Translations under genes and position numbers: made by a program
Source of the DNA: Capsicum annuum
Taxonomy: Eukaryota; Streptophyta; Magnoliopsida; Solanales; Solanaceae
Assembly (NCBI RefSeq): GCF_002878395.1
Contig: NC_061120.1
Span: forward strand, 114,672,407-114,736,406
Direction: 5' to 3'
Length of the DNA: 64,000 nt
The notes under the pieces: model-generated
The model's database searches: none
What the model saw: only the letters and a program-made list of their open reading frames with translations
Told to the model about the DNA's origin: nothing
Shown here: positions 10,696 through 22,589 of the stretch, piece after piece
How the letters are laid out: the number at the start of each line of letters is the position of its first letter
Position numbering within the stretch: position 1 is the first letter of the stretch

Positions 10696-12476
10696 TGATA
10701 TTGGGTGTATTCATGCACTTTAGTGTTGTTATCGTAGCTTATTTAGCCTTCTTTTGAGGATCGTTCGTGTGCTTAATGTTTTACTGATAATATAAATTAG
10801 AATATAAGAGTTCTATTATGTGCTTACAATTTTTAAATGTGTTTTTAAAAAAGATTGGATTCAAATTGATCAAGTAGAGATAAAACGAGAAAACTAGTTT
10901 AACTAGCTTGAGCTAGGTGTCGTTTTAGTCTATGATGGTTGTTTCTAATGTGTTAATTGAGTTCATAATGGTTTGAGTGTGTATTTAAGTGTGGAACAAA
11001 TTTTTATAATATAGTGTGCTTTAGCTATTGATCCAATCAAAGGAAAAATTGGAACAAGGGTATTAAACTTTTTAATTACATTATTGATTAGAAATGAAAT
11101 TTGTAACATTTGACAACGTACCATTGAATTAGTTAGTCGTACACTTGAAATATATCCGATAAATTTCAATTGGATAAATAAAATATTCAAAATAATAAGT
11201 TAAAGAACAATATGGGCAAGCCTAGTCTTAGCTTTTGTTTCTAGTTCACCATTCTTTATATTGTGTTGTTTTGAGCTCTCATCCATGGTGTATGTTGATG
11301 TAGGATGCTTGATGAGTTGATTTCATGGATATATGAAAAATATATAAGATGGAAAATTAAGGAAAATAACACCACATGACCAATGATGGGAGAGGAAAGC
11401 ACAAGGTGAAGCCTAACGTCAAAATGGCACTATCCAGAGAGCCCACACGAATTAGCTGTGATGTGGACATCTCCATAGTGTAATAAGCAATGTGGATTGA
11501 TGATATCTCAATTGGAATAATCCACTCTATGCACCAGTCCCTCCAGTAGGCTGGACAAATGCCACACACACCATAGTCTCTATACGGCAAAAATGCACTA
11601 CTATATATAGGATTTCTTTACTTGTCCTATTCACTTTTAGATGTCTTGAAAGCTTGGAGAAGGTATTGAGGACACTTATTTTATGGTTTATTTTTCTATA
11701 CTTTATCTTTTAAAGATATTATAACATGTATTCAATTAATTTGATTATAGTTATGTTGATTAGTGGCTAGATGCCCCCGACAATAAAATGATGGCTTTCT
11801 TTATAAATTGAGTTTTTTTGAATTTATTTTCATATTTGGGTGTTTATTTATCCTTTTTTCAACTATTTAAGGAGTATCTAGCCTTAGAATACATATATTA
11901 TCGACCTTATGCTCTCAAGAGGGGGAATAGGAAGATAGAATATTGGGGTAAATTGAGTAGGGTTCTTATTCTTTTATTAAATAAGGAATTTGAATTAGCA
12001 TATAAGATAGAGATATAACTAGAATACCTACTTGGTTTGTTGTGGAAAGAAATATAAATGCATTTAGCTTAGTTTTTACATCCCCGCTCAATGATTTAGT
12101 TGTGGGGCTAAGTTAGATAGGTGATTAGAGGATCAAGAGACCATGATCATAAAATCAACCCCGTGAATCGACAACTAAGATATGCAGTCTAACAAATAAA
12201 GTTCAATAGCGTAGTATGAATGTTTGAAGTTCCTTAATCCTGGGCTTTCATCCATATATTTTCTAAAGTCTTTACTTTTACACACTGTTTCCTTTATTTT
12301 TACTTTATTACTTTCAAAACACTAATGTTTACATTGCATCAATTTAATCTCAATTGTAATCTAAAGTTGAGTAGTTGCTTAACTCTAGTCCCTGTGGGAT
12401 CGATACTTGGCTTGTAAAAGGGCCACTTTACTACTTGTAAGGCCACGTACACTTGTGTGTATGCTTAGGCGCAACA
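10696..12476 (+). repeat. 5' LTR of Athila-2
   Basis: Starts TGATATTGGGTG and ends GCGCAACA. It aligns with 16764-17410 (start TGATGTTGTG) and then with 27287-27688. Shared landmarks include GAGAAAACTAGTTTAACTAGC (10889) versus GAGAAAACAAGTTTAACTAGC (16951), and GGAAAATAACACCACATGA (11361 and 17279). The LTR pair is clearly diverged and old. Confidence 0.88.
11602..11610 (+). promoter_or_regulatory. Probable TATA box of the Athila-2 5' LTR
   Basis: TATATATAG corresponds to TATAAATAG at 27396-27404 in the 3' LTR. Both are followed by GATTTCTTTACTT, which marks the likely start of R. Confidence 0.55.
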
Positions 12477-12482
12477 TGTTTT

Positions 12483-12500
12483 TGGTGTCGTTGCTGGTGA
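12483..12500 (+). other. Primer binding site for tRNA-Asp, CG-decayed
   Basis: TGGTGTCGTTGCTGGTGA lies six bases after the LTR end. The complement of a plant tRNA-Asp 3' end is TGGCGCCGTTGCCGGGGA, so 14 of 18 positions match. Three of the four differences are C to T. tRNA-Asp priming is typical of Athila elements. Confidence 0.8.
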
Positions 12501-12599
12501 CTTGTAAAATGGTAAATAATTTTTTTTTGCTTTTACTTTTTAGATTGCTTTAGTGCTTTATGCTTGTTATTTAGTATCTCATTTGTAGGAAATAGGTTG

Positions 12600-14300
12600 A
12601 AAATTTTGTAGGCTAGCACGGGATCAGGAACCAGACCCCAAACCTGAGCAACTATATCATAAATTAAGGAGAGACCAGTTGTTGGAGCTTATTTTGAGCT
12701 AAACCAGAACATGGTGTATCTTTTGATTAGCAATGGACAGTTTTTGGGGCTTTCACATTAAGATCCATAAGTCTTTTTGATAATCATTTTGGAGATCAGT
12801 GACACATTCATCCAGACGAGCATTCCAACTTATTATACAATACTGACACTATTACCATTTTCATTTTTGGGGGAAGCAAAAAAGTGGTTGAACACTGAGC
12901 TGACAATTTCACTCACAGCCTTGGAAGACTTAGTTTGGAAATTCCTCATCCGATTCTTTCCATTTGACAAGACTGTGAGACTACGTAGTGAAATTGTATA
13001 CTTCAAAAAAAAGCTAGATGAGAGTTTATATGAATCCTAGGAATGGTTCAAAGCACTTCTTCAGGATTGTCCACATCAACAACAGTCCAACAAGGCATTA
13101 GCTCACATTTTTGTGGAGGCACTAGACCATAACAAAAATTTTGCTAGACTTAAGTTGGAAATTTCTCATCCGATTCTTTCTATCTAGCAAGACTACTAGA
13201 CTGCGCAGTGAGATTGTGTTCTTCAAATAAAAGCTATATTAGAATTTATATTATGCTTGGGATCTGTTCAAAGTACTTCTTTGGGATTGTCTACATCATC
13301 AATAGTCCAACAAGGTATTAGCTCATAATTTTGTTGAGGCACTTGACCATAACACAAATTTAGCAAAATTTAGCTACAGGTGATTAATCTTTGGAGTTGA
13401 CATATGATAAGCTTTATACTTTGTTGAACCATATTGCACAAGGAAATCCCGAGTGGCATTTAGACTTAAGAAATGCCACAAAGAAGGTTGTAGGTGTATT
13501 GGAGGTGGACCAATTTACTGTTATTTCTGCCCTGATTTTTGCACTACAAAATTAGATAAGTAATATAAAATGTGGGATTACACAGCCTGCAGCCATAGTG
13601 AATGTAATTCAGTATAGAAGCACTTAGTGAGTAGTGCATAGAAATAGTGGTCATTTTGCAGAGATATGTGCTACAGATCCTGAGCTTCTGATGCTTGTGG
13701 GAAATTTTAAAAGGCCAAATTATGGGAATGAAAACCGTAAAAAGTTATAGACTCAACCATTAAATCACCCATGGTATGCCAAATAGTAGTAGGTTCACAT
13801 AACTTAGCCTACAACTCGGGCTAGCAATGTGAAACAAATGTTGAAACATATTATGCCTAGTCGATCATAGTTGGCAGAAGATATAAAGATCTAGTAAGAG
13901 GCTACAAGTAGCTTAGAGTTTTAGATAGGTCATCTCTAGAAGGTACAAAATACCAGGCCTCAGGGTAGTTTTCCAAGTGACATTAAAAATCTAAAACAAG
14001 TAATGGCAATCTCTTATAGGAGTGGTAAAGAGTTATGAAAAACCTCCAAAAAAACTGAGGAGGTAGATGCTGATTTGGTTCCTAAATAGGTTAGAGACAA
14101 AGCAGCTGAAAATATAAGGAGGTATGAGTACTCAAAAAGAAAATTTGCTAAATAGGAGAAGAGGAGAATACCACTACCTTTCCAATAGAGGATGATACAA
14201 AATAAGGATGCATCCTTCAAGAAGTTCTTTAACACATTTAGAGAGCTTTATAATAACCTTTATATTCTAGATATTTTGAAGGGAATGTACAAGTATATGA
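12600..14300 (+). pseudogene. Athila gag relic
   Basis: Gag forms the particle that packages the element RNA. The best block, 12777-13040, reads ILEISDTFIQT, LLPFSFLGEAKKWLN, LEDLVWKFLIRFFPFDKT, RLRSEIVYFKKKLDESLYE and, past a stop, WFKALLQDCPH. This is the canonical retrotransposon gag core. After a 220-bp duplication, 13395-13760 continues with LTYDKLYTLLNHIAQGNPEW, VVGVLEVDQF, and a variant of the WCEVCG-H-A-E-CG segment reading GHFAEICATDPELLMLVGNF. Then come NTRPQGSFPSD and IPLPFQ, with FKKFFNTF and MYKYMKYLHD near 14217-14310, the usual run-up to protease. Stops and frameshifts throughout. No clear start Met remains. Confidence 0.85.
12921..13360 (+). repeat. 220-bp direct tandem duplication inside gag
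   Basis: 12921-13140 and 13141-13360 align at a constant offset of 220 bases: CTCATCCGATTCTTTC at 12945 and 13165, AACAAGGCATTAGCTCA versus AACAAGGTATTAGCTCA (13089 and 13309), and GAGGCACTAGACCATAACA versus GAGGCACTTGACCATAACA. The unit is not a multiple of three, so the second copy breaks the gag frame. The copies have since diverged at many positions, so the event is old. Confidence 0.85.
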
Positions 14301-14359
14301 AGTACTTACATGATGTGATCACTAAAAAAGTTAAGCTATAGGAAATTGAGATAGTATCA

Positions 14360-14810
14360 TACACTAAGGAGTGTAGATCAGTGGTAATGCAGTAGATGCC
14401 TAAAAAGCTAAAAGATCTTAGGAGTTTAACTCTTCCAATTCAAATTGGTGATAGTATGGTGGTATATAACTTAGCAGTTTAGGGGAAAGTATCCACATAA
14501 TGACTCTTTCTTTGTTAAAGACTTTAGTTAAAAGGAAGCCGAGACTGATCTCTTTGATACTTCTATTTACAAAACGCTCCCTAATCGTGCTGAAGAAATC
14601 ATATAGGATGTTCTCATCAAGGTTGGTAAGTTTATTATTCCTGTTGACTTTATTATTTTAGATTTTTTGGATGATGAAAGAGTACCAGTTATCTTGGGAT
14701 GTCCAATCTTGCTGATGGGAGGATCTTTGATAGATATAAGAGAGGGCACGTTCACAATAAGGCTGGATGATGAAGAGGTGATTTTTAAAGTATAAAATTT
14801 TCTTAACACA
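14360..14810 (+). pseudogene. Athila retropepsin (protease) relic
   Basis: The protease cuts the gag-pol polyprotein. After a degraded N-terminal part with the active-site Asp region not readable, 14567-14795 gives, in one plus frame, IKVGKFIIPVDFIILDF, then RVPVILGCPILL, SLIDIREGTFTIRLDDEEVIFKV. This matches the Athila protease C-terminal half, in which V-P-x-I-L-G-x-P-F-L is the family block. A frameshift separates it from gag. Confidence 0.8.
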
Positions 14811-16740
14811 CTATCCCACTACATTAATTTTAGCATAATTACTGTGATTGAAGGGGATAAGTGAGGGGTGGTAGAGCCTATTGCATAAAAGACCTCTTTG
14901 AACTTTCTCATTAAGCAGGACAAACCTCTAATACCTAAGCCCAACATAATGTAGATTGATGACAATGAAAAGGCTAAAGCTAAAGAATTTTTTGACCTTA
15001 ATATTTCACACTCAAGAGGTGTAAAGCGAATAAGAAGATAATATCCGAGTGTATGAAAGAGGATGAAGAAATATGGTTGTGTTAGAGATTGGGTCGTGCC
15101 GCGACACTAAATCAAGCGCTGCCTGGGAGGTAACCAAAGTTTTGGTATGTTTTATTTTTAGTATTTTAGTTTTTACTTCACTCATTTTTCTTTTTGTTGA
15201 GTCACAGATTGATAAGAAGTCTAATCACCAAAACCTGAACTAAGAAGCAAGAAAAAGACTAAGTGTGGTGTCCCCAAACCCTCTTGACATATAAAGATGA
15301 CACTAGATAGGACTAGAGGCCTTAGGGAGTATTTCTTTCTCTACTTCTAAAAACTATACTTTGGGGACATAGTAGATTTTAATGTGTGGGGTGGGTAAAT
15401 TTCCATTTTTAGCAGTAAATTTAAAATATTTTTGTTAGGAATAAATAAGATATTCTTATTGGTTCGATATTCGATTGCATGATCCAAGTGTTTTGATTAT
15501 AAAAAGTATGTTGATAGTGTGAATTACTATTGTTGAGACTCCCAAGATAATGTTTAGGACGCTTGTACTTGTTGGCTTAATTGGAATTCATTTTATTATT
15601 TGTTTCAGAATCTATGATGATCCTACTTAAGTTGAGAATGTGGTATATATGATGTGAGTTTGTAGTGTATTCTTTATTCCATGTGATGTCTAGAACTTAT
15701 CTGGTGTGTGTGCAAGGAGAAAGAAAGATTTTGGGTTTAGGAGATGATATAATCATTTCATTTATATCCAAGTTTATACCTTCTTTTTACCTACCCTTGT
15801 ACATTATCCTAGTTAACCCTATTGAGCGTTTAGATTATTTTCTTTGGTAGCCTCATATGTAGCATGTAACCCCTTCTTTGATAGGCTATAATTTGAGCCA
15901 AAGCTCCTAATTGCTTTAATTGAAATCTAATTATGTAAAGGAGTTAGAAATGCAAGAAGAAAAAGTCAAAATTAAAGCCCCAGAGTGATAGTTACTAGTG
16001 TCCAAAAACATGATATGTGTTGTGCATGGGATTTGGGTAATGAAAAGAATAAAAAAATTATTCAAATTGAATAAGTTCGGCATCGACAATACTCCAACCC
16101 TAGTGTATGTAAGTGAGCTTAATGAGATAGGGGAAAACAAAAGATGTGGGTAGACAAAAGTGGTGTGAGTTATTTGTTAGAGAGTGGTCTTAATTGAAAA
16201 ATGTGATATATTAAAGTGCTTAGGGAAAATAGTCACTATTACTGGCAGAAATAGTTCCTACCCTTCCCTTACACTTCATTACAACCCGTAAAGACCTATT
16301 TAATCCTAAGCTTAACATTCTAATATTAGTGGAGTACTATACTAAGAGAGAGAATATGGTTCATCATTTGTAATTTATGAATTCCTTGTGAGATTGAGCA
16401 AAATTTAATTCTTGTACCCTTTTGTGACAAATTCCATTTATGTGAGTGATTAGGGGTTACTCTTTGTTGTGAGGGCACATATTTGATGATTTTTGGGTGA
16501 CTTTTACGATGTCTTTGATTGAGAAATATGCATTAGTTTGTCAACTAGGTGTGTTAATTCTTGAGGCTGGGATGTTCTTGATTAGTGTTCTTGAACTGTC
16601 ATTGCGTACATAACATGCCTGGTGTGAAAACTTGCATTCTATATAGTCACAGTAGTAATAGCATGATTTTCATGCATGTAGGAGTAGTGTAGAGTCTCCT
16701 TAGCTTATGATGCTTATAGTGAACAATTTTTCGAGGACAA
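14811..16740 (+). other. Deletion scar and 3' noncoding region of Athila-2
   Basis: The sequence just after protease (14811-14960) still resembles the linker that normally leads to RT. By 15089-15139 it has already reached the pol-end motif (GGGTCGTGCCGCGAC, AGCGCT, TGGGAGGTAACC). No RT, RNase H or integrase block is present between. The rest is the 3' region shared with Athila-1: a GTGTGGGGTGGG run at 15383, the TTTGGTAGCCTCATATG block near 15843, and GTCACTATTACTGGC near 16231. An antisense open frame of 69 codons lies at 15931-16140. Confidence 0.7.
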
Positions 16741-16763
16741 ACAAGGCTCTAAGTGTGTGATGG
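16741..16763 (+). other. Polypurine-tract region of Athila-2
   Basis: ACAAGGCTCTAAGTGTGTGATGG lies directly before the LTR start TGATGTTG and matches the Athila-1 equivalent at 6410-6432. Confidence 0.55.
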
Positions 16764-17410
16764 TGATGTTGTGTATTTATGCACTTAAGTGTTATTATCC
16801 TAGCTTATTTAGCCTTGTTTTGAGGATAGTTCATGTGATTAATGTATTAATAGTGATACAAATGATAATCTAAGTGTTCAAGTATGTCTTTTCAATGGTT
16901 AAAAGTGTTTTCAAGTAACTTTGTATTCAAATTGATCATTTAGATACCAAACGAGAAAACAAGTTTAACTAGCTTATGTTAGGTGTTATTTTAGTCTATC
17001 GTGGTGGTTTCTAATATGTTGAATGAGTTACTAATGGTTTGAGTGTGTATTTAAGTGAGAAAAAAAATTATATTATGAAAATTCAAATTAGATCAAGCCA
17101 AGAGTCGAAACAATAAGTTATAGATCAATATGGGCAAGCCAAATCTTAGCTCGTGGTTCTAGTTCATCGTTCTTGATAGTGTTAATGTTTTGAGATCTAA
17201 TACATAGTGTTTGTTTATGCAGGTTGCCTTATGAGTTGATTTTTATGATAAATGAACAATATACAGGCCAGAAAATGATGGAAAATAACACCACATGAGC
17301 AATGATGAAAGAGGAAAGCACAAGGTGAAGCATACCATCAAAAGGGCACTTTCCAGAGAGCCCACATGAATTAGCCGCAACGCAGACCTCTCCCTTGTGT
17401 ACTAAGAAAC
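16764..17410 (+). repeat. 3' LTR of Athila-2, left part
   Basis: Homologous to 10696-11494 of the 5' LTR with internal length differences. It breaks at ACTAAGAAAC, where Tekay-A inserted. Bases 17406-17410 (GAAAC) are the left copy of that target duplication. Confidence 0.88.
17406..17410. repeat. Left target-site duplication of Tekay-A (GAAAC)
   Basis: Identical to 27282-27286 on the other side of the element. Confidence 0.9.
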
Positions 17411-19800
17411 TTAAATATCCTGCACTTTTCCTAGCTTAATTTCACTCATAGAATATCAAAGGTTAGCTTCAAAAGTGAATAACTTTTATTACATGTAGAA
17501 TTTTCCAGATTCAAACTCTCTATTGTGTAGAAAATTGTATTAGTTTTCCATCAATACAAAATTCGCCTAAATCCGACCCTCAATAGAGAAATGGAATTTT
17601 TAGTAAAGTGGTGTGTCATTTGGATGAGCACAACATCGCTGTGATAGTAAAATTCGTAATTATCAATTTGCCGTAGACTTTCGTAATTGACTCGCATTAT
17701 AGAGAAGTCCCAGGTCCCAATTGTTGAAATCCAATGGCTCACCATGATGGTGGACGACACGGTGATGGGAAAAATTCCCATTTGTCCTGTTTCCAGGTAC
17801 CCACTGCGATAGTGGCACGTCGCGGTGGTATACAATGTCAGGATTCTCCAGTTTCAATGAAAACTATAAAAGGAATATTTGGTCCATTCCCAAGCCCCCA
17901 ATTCATCCAAAGTAATAAATTAAGCCTATTCTTAGCATTTTTTGCTTATTTTCATCCATTCCCCCCAAAGATAACCCTAAATCTCAAAACTTAAACTCCA
18001 AGAAATTAAATTTTCTCCATTGTTTCTCAAAGAAAATTCAAAATTGACGATTTCTAAATCAAGATAATCAAGAGTTCATCTCCAAAAGCACAAATAGAGA
18101 TCTAGTTCAAGCTTTCTTAGAGATTTCATCAATTAAGGTTTGTGGAGTTTATGAACAACGATCTTCTTTCATCCTTGTTCCCAAAACCAAGTTTTTATTT
18201 CAAATTTATATCATTTTGAATGATTACACACGAGTTTTAAATTAAGGTTCATATCCATTATTGGTAATTCCAATATGAGATTTCAAGTGTTTTAGAAGTT
18301 GAATTGCATGACTACTTTCTTATTTACATGCTTATTTCAGTAAATTTCAGCTTTCGAGATAATTGTCATTAATTATATTATCAAGCATGAACTTTATGAT
18401 GTTTTGACATAAGATTGATGCATGGGTTACTATCCGAAGATTGAATATTATTATTTCATGAATGATTATGCTTTATGCATCAAATGATCAGTTTATTTTC
18501 AGATTTTCAGTGAAGATTTGATCTTTTGGAACATTAGATAAGATTTTGAATCCACTTTACAAATTTATTAGAGATTATAGAAATTAGATTAGCTTTACTT
18601 ACAGATTGAATTAGATAAAAGCATAATTGGTTTCATAATAAACCCTTATGATAGTTTTAAAGTAGATTTCCAACAAAATGAGCTTACAAATTAAAGGGAT
18701 TAGTATTTAGCACGGAGTGGGAAGTGTGGGATTAGCGTTCCCTAACTTCCACAAAATTATGAAGCCAATGTTGGTATAGATTATCAAATTATTCCTATTT
18801 CTATATAGATGACAGTTATCGATGTGATCACTTAGATTAGGTATACTCTTTGGCAAGAGTATGACACCTCACCCCATCATGTGTTTTTCGCATAGGGGAA
18901 CAAGATGTTGGACTCCTTGTGAGCTCACACAGTTTATATTAGTTAGAAGAACCTCCCTTGGAGAAAATTTTTTAAGAGAATTCCTTAGTAGTAATGAAAG
19001 CTTTTAGAAAACTAAGTGTAAAGGTGCTCGACATTATTCAGATTATGGTTCACAGAAAGATATTAGCTACAAACTTTAGCTTTCAAATTTCATAGATAAA
19101 AGTGAGTCCTTTCTACACTTAGGTAGAATGATTTACAGATAGATCACTGGTACAACTTTTAGAACTAAATAGTATGACTCACTAGATTTATAAAGTATGT
19201 TCACTACTCATCAATTTTGATTTTCAACTTTTTGATATTCCAGCTTATATGAGTCATTTACATTAAGAATGCATTCATTTTTAAAATTGTTATAATTATT
19301 GAGATACTGTTTTACTTATGCATTCACCTCATATACTCATTACATCTTCAAAGTACTGATCCACATATATGTCTATGTGCTACACTATCTAATAATGTAG
19401 GTTCAGGTGCTCAGTTTCAGCAGCGAGAGTATTTTCGCGCATCTCTATCTACATACCGATAATTGGTGAGTCCTTATTGTTCGGGGACTTGTTATTGAGA
19501 TTTTTATCTTATCAATTAAGATAATTCTATATTTTCAGATAGTTCGAATTAGTTGGTGGTTTTTTCTAGTGACTCTCTAGATATTAGTAGTAGAGGCTTG
19601 TTAGATTGCTAGTTTTTGTCTAGATTATTCAGTTCAAATATTATATTTAGTAAATTTTCCTCATATAGTTTTAATTTTATGTCTAGGTTTCCTTAATTAT
19701 GTGATGTAGACCTAGTAGAAGGCAGACAAGGTTAGATTAAGGATACTCGTAGACTTGAGTACCATGTAACATCTCGGGGATCCATTTCTAGGTCATTACA
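17411..19800 (+). repeat. 5' LTR of Tekay-A
   Basis: Begins TTAAATATCCTGCAC (3' LTR: TGTAATACCCTACAC) and ends GGTCATTACA. It carries CG-rich palindromes upstream of the TATA box (17740-17752, 17801-17828). Short open frames inside it, on both strands, are not genes. Confidence 0.92.
17865..17873 (+). promoter_or_regulatory. TATA box of the Tekay-A 5' LTR
   Basis: TATAAAAGG, followed about 90-110 bases later by an AACCCTAAATCTCAAAACTTAA leader. In the 3' LTR the same place reads TTTTAAAAGG (25314-25323), so the box is lost there. Confidence 0.6.
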
Positions 19801-19803
19801 AAT

Positions 19804-19816
19804 TGGTATTAGAGCC
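19804..19816 (+). other. tRNA-iMet primer binding site of Tekay-A
   Basis: TGGTATTAGAGCC, one mismatch (C to T) to the standard TGGTATCAGAGCC, three bases after the LTR end. Confidence 0.88.
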
Positions 19817-20010
19817 TAAGGTTTATAAGAGTCCTAGAGAGTTAGACAAGCTGCGTTACATAGTGTATTAATCATTGGAGTGAAGTATACCACATTTATG
19901 AGCAAGTGGCTATGAGATATTTTTAGGAAATCATCTCTTTCTTTCATGATCTAGCATGCTTACAGTATCTCTATCTACTTTTAACTCATGATGTTATGTG
20001 ATAGTTGAAT

Positions 20011-21180
20011 ATGCCTTCTCATTGAGCTAAAACCCATAAAAATAATTACCAACCACCCAGGCCGCCAATGCTCTATATGAGAACGTATCCCTTATTGAGT
20101 TTCGAGCTTCTTTTTATGTTTTAGCCCAAGCAATGACTGCCAATGTTCAACTCAACCATCAGGTTACAGTTCCACTTTAGTAGAATGGAGATTTATCAAC
20201 AGCTAAAATTTGTGGCTTCATGAGAATAAATCCGCCAGAGCTCTTTCGGTCAAAAGTAGGTAAGGACCCACAACTTTATTTAGATAAGGTAAAGAAGATC
20301 AACCAGATTATTCATGTTTTTGAATAGGAGAGTGTAGAGTTAGCATCCTATAGATTGAAGGATGAGGAGTATGATTGGGTGGTTATATGGAAGAATGGTA
20401 GAAGTGAGAATGCAGCCCTCATGAGTTGGCAGGTATTTTGAGATGCTTCTTTAGACAAGTTCTTTCTATGTGAAATAAGAAAAGCTAAGATAGAGGAGTT
20501 TGTGAACCTGAGGAAGGGCTCGATAACAGTGAAGGAGTAATGCCTTAACTTCAATCAGTTGTCTAAGTATACCCCTAATACGATTGTTGATCCTAGGAAA
20601 AGTATGAGTAAGTTAGTTACTGGCATATCTAGCTTGGTAGTTAAAGAGTGTATGACTGCCATGCTTGTTAGAGACATGGATCTTGCAAGATTAATTATTC
20701 ATGAACAGTATATTAAGATAGAAAAGTAGAAGGGAAGAGAGAGGGGAAATAAGAAGGCTAAAATAGGGCAGTTGGAGTATGGCCAGTCTAGGTCTCAAGG
20801 GGGAAACCGTTCGTAGTATTAGAATCATTCATCTATGTAAGCACCATCTTCAAATAGTGGTCCTACTCCTAGAGCTAGGCAGGATTTGTGAGGTAAGTCT
20901 TCTATGTCTAGATCTCAGAATAGTATGAGTGGAAAAGCCAGTTATTCTCCATGTGCTAAGTATGGTAAGAATCATCCTGGTGAGTACTTGTTGGGATAGA
21001 AACGGTTATAGTAGTGTTAAGTTGGGTCATAGAATTAGAGAGAGTCAACATACTAAGAAAGGAGATAGAAATGTTTGTCCCTAGACTTTGGCTACTAGTT
21101 CACCATCTCCTCTAGGTCACCCAGTTCCTCCCCAAGGCGTATCATCCAGTACCGTTGGTAGTCAGTGCCAAAATTGATTT
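20011..21180 (+). pseudogene. Tekay-A gag relic
   Basis: The start Met (MPSH) at 20011 fits the usual MPPRR-type start. Frames are broken. Readable blocks include KICGFMRINPPELF, KDPQLYLDKVKKI (with a substitution), LASYRLKDEEYDWVVIWKN, SLDKFFLCEIRKAKIEEFVNL, SITVKE, NFNQLSKYTPN and ECMTAMLVRDMDLARLIIH. These match the gag core of plant Del/Tekay elements in order. The zinc-knuckle region near 20945-21030 is damaged, keeping only CAKYGKNHPGE from the first knuckle segment. Several CAG-type Gln codons read TAG. Confidence 0.82.
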
Positions 21181-21700
21181 TTTCTTTACCATCCTATTAG
21201 GAGCAGAAGGATTAACAAGATGTTGTTATTGGCATGATTTGTGTCTTTCATCCTGATGTGTATGTGTTGTTAGACCCTAGGTCGAGTTTCTCTTATATGA
21301 CCAAGCTAGTTGCAGTAAATTTTGAAAGAAGTCCTGAAAAGATCCCTGAGCCCTTCTTGGTTTCTACCCTTTTTGGTGAGTTAGTTGTTACTAAACTGAT
21401 CTATAGGAAGTGTCTTATCACTATCCTTCATAAAATCATGTTAGAAGACTTAATAGAGCTAGAAATTGTTGACTTTGAGCTTATTATTTGCATGGATTGG
21501 CTGTATTCTTGTTATGCATCCATAGATTATTGCACCCGAGTGGTGAAGTTTCAATTTCCAGATGAGCTAGTCTTTGAGTGTGGAGGAAATTTATTGTCCG
21601 CTAAAAGTCATTTCATATCCTATCTTAAAGTAAGAAACTTGATTTCCAAAGGGTTCATCTATCATCTAGTTTGAGTCAAAGAAACTAAATCTGAGACTTC
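21181..21700 (+). pseudogene. Tekay-A protease relic
   Basis: An open stretch of 146 codons (21234-21674) carries the retropepsin fold blocks. The active-site loop reads LLDPRSSFSYMT where relatives have D-P-G-A/S, so the Gly is replaced by Arg. Later come LIYRKCLITI, DLIELEIVDFELIICMDWLYSCYASIDY and VVKFQFPDE. This is the longest uninterrupted frame of Tekay-A. The Gly-to-Arg change would be expected to abolish protease activity. Confidence 0.82.
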
Positions 21701-21719
21701 AACAGTTCAGTCAGTCAGC

Positions 21720-22580
21720 GTAGTCAATGAGTTTCCTAATTTCTTTTTAGAAGATTTGCCAGGGGTACCTCTCGATAGGGAAATAGAATTTGGTATTGAC
21801 ATTCTTCTATATACTCAGCATATCTCTATTCCTTCTTAGTATATGGTCAAGCCGATCTTAAAGAGTTAAAGATCAGCTTAAAGATCTCTTAGATAAAGTT
21901 TTCATAAGGCCTAGTGTTTCTCTATGGGGTACTTCCATCCTATTTATACGAAAGAAAGATGGTTCTTTGAGAATGTGCATTATGTATCGTCAACTGAATA
22001 AAGTTATAGACCAAAACCAATATCCCCTTCCTAGAATTGATGACTTATTTTATCAGCTCCAAGGTGCAAGTTACTTCTCCAAGAAAGACTTTAGATCTGG
22101 CTATTATCAGCTTTGAGTAAGGGAGTGTGATATTCCAAAGATAGCTTTTAGAACCCTTTATGGTCATTGTTTAATTTTTGGTCATTTCCTTCAGGCTAAC
22201 AAATGCCCCGGCAGCTTTCATGGACTTTTTAAATAGAGTGTTCAAACAGTATTTGGACATGTTTGTCATAGTCTTTATATATGGTATTCTTGTCTACTCT
22301 CATAGTGAGGATGATCATGCAGACAACCTTAGAATTGTATTGTAAGCACTTAGAGATCATCAGTTGTTTGCCAAATTCAGCAAATGTGAATTTTGGCTAA
22401 GGTCAGTAGCTTTCCTTGGTCATATTGTTTCCAGTGAGGGTTTTCAAGTTTATTCCCAAAAGATAAAAGTAGTAAGAAACTAGCATAGCCCTATTTCTCC
22501 ATTAGACATTAGAAGTTTCTTGGGATTAGCTAGTTATTATAGACGTTTGGTTGAGGGTTTCTCATCTATTATGTCTCCTA
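21720..22580 (+). pseudogene. Tekay-A reverse transcriptase relic
   Basis: Readable blocks in order: FPNFFLEDLPGVPLDREIEFGIDI (shortened form seen), [38 protein letters not shown] (the conserved Asp of CIDYR is Met), [29 protein letters not shown], then a frameshift and [13 protein letters not shown]. The last is the catalytic box, normally F-I-D-D, here I-Y-G, so both catalytic Asp are gone. The gene is dead. Confidence 0.85.
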
Positions 22581-22589
22581 CATCTAGAT

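Noticed and set aside
14567..14809. Minus-strand open frame of 80 codons
   Set aside because: It is the complement of the Athila-2 protease block, which reads clearly on the plus strand.
17551..17994. Three overlapping open frames on both strands
   Set aside because: All are inside the U3/R part of the Tekay-A 5' LTR, arise from the CG-rich palindromes, and are not kept in the 3' LTR except a short antisense piece (25041-25268).
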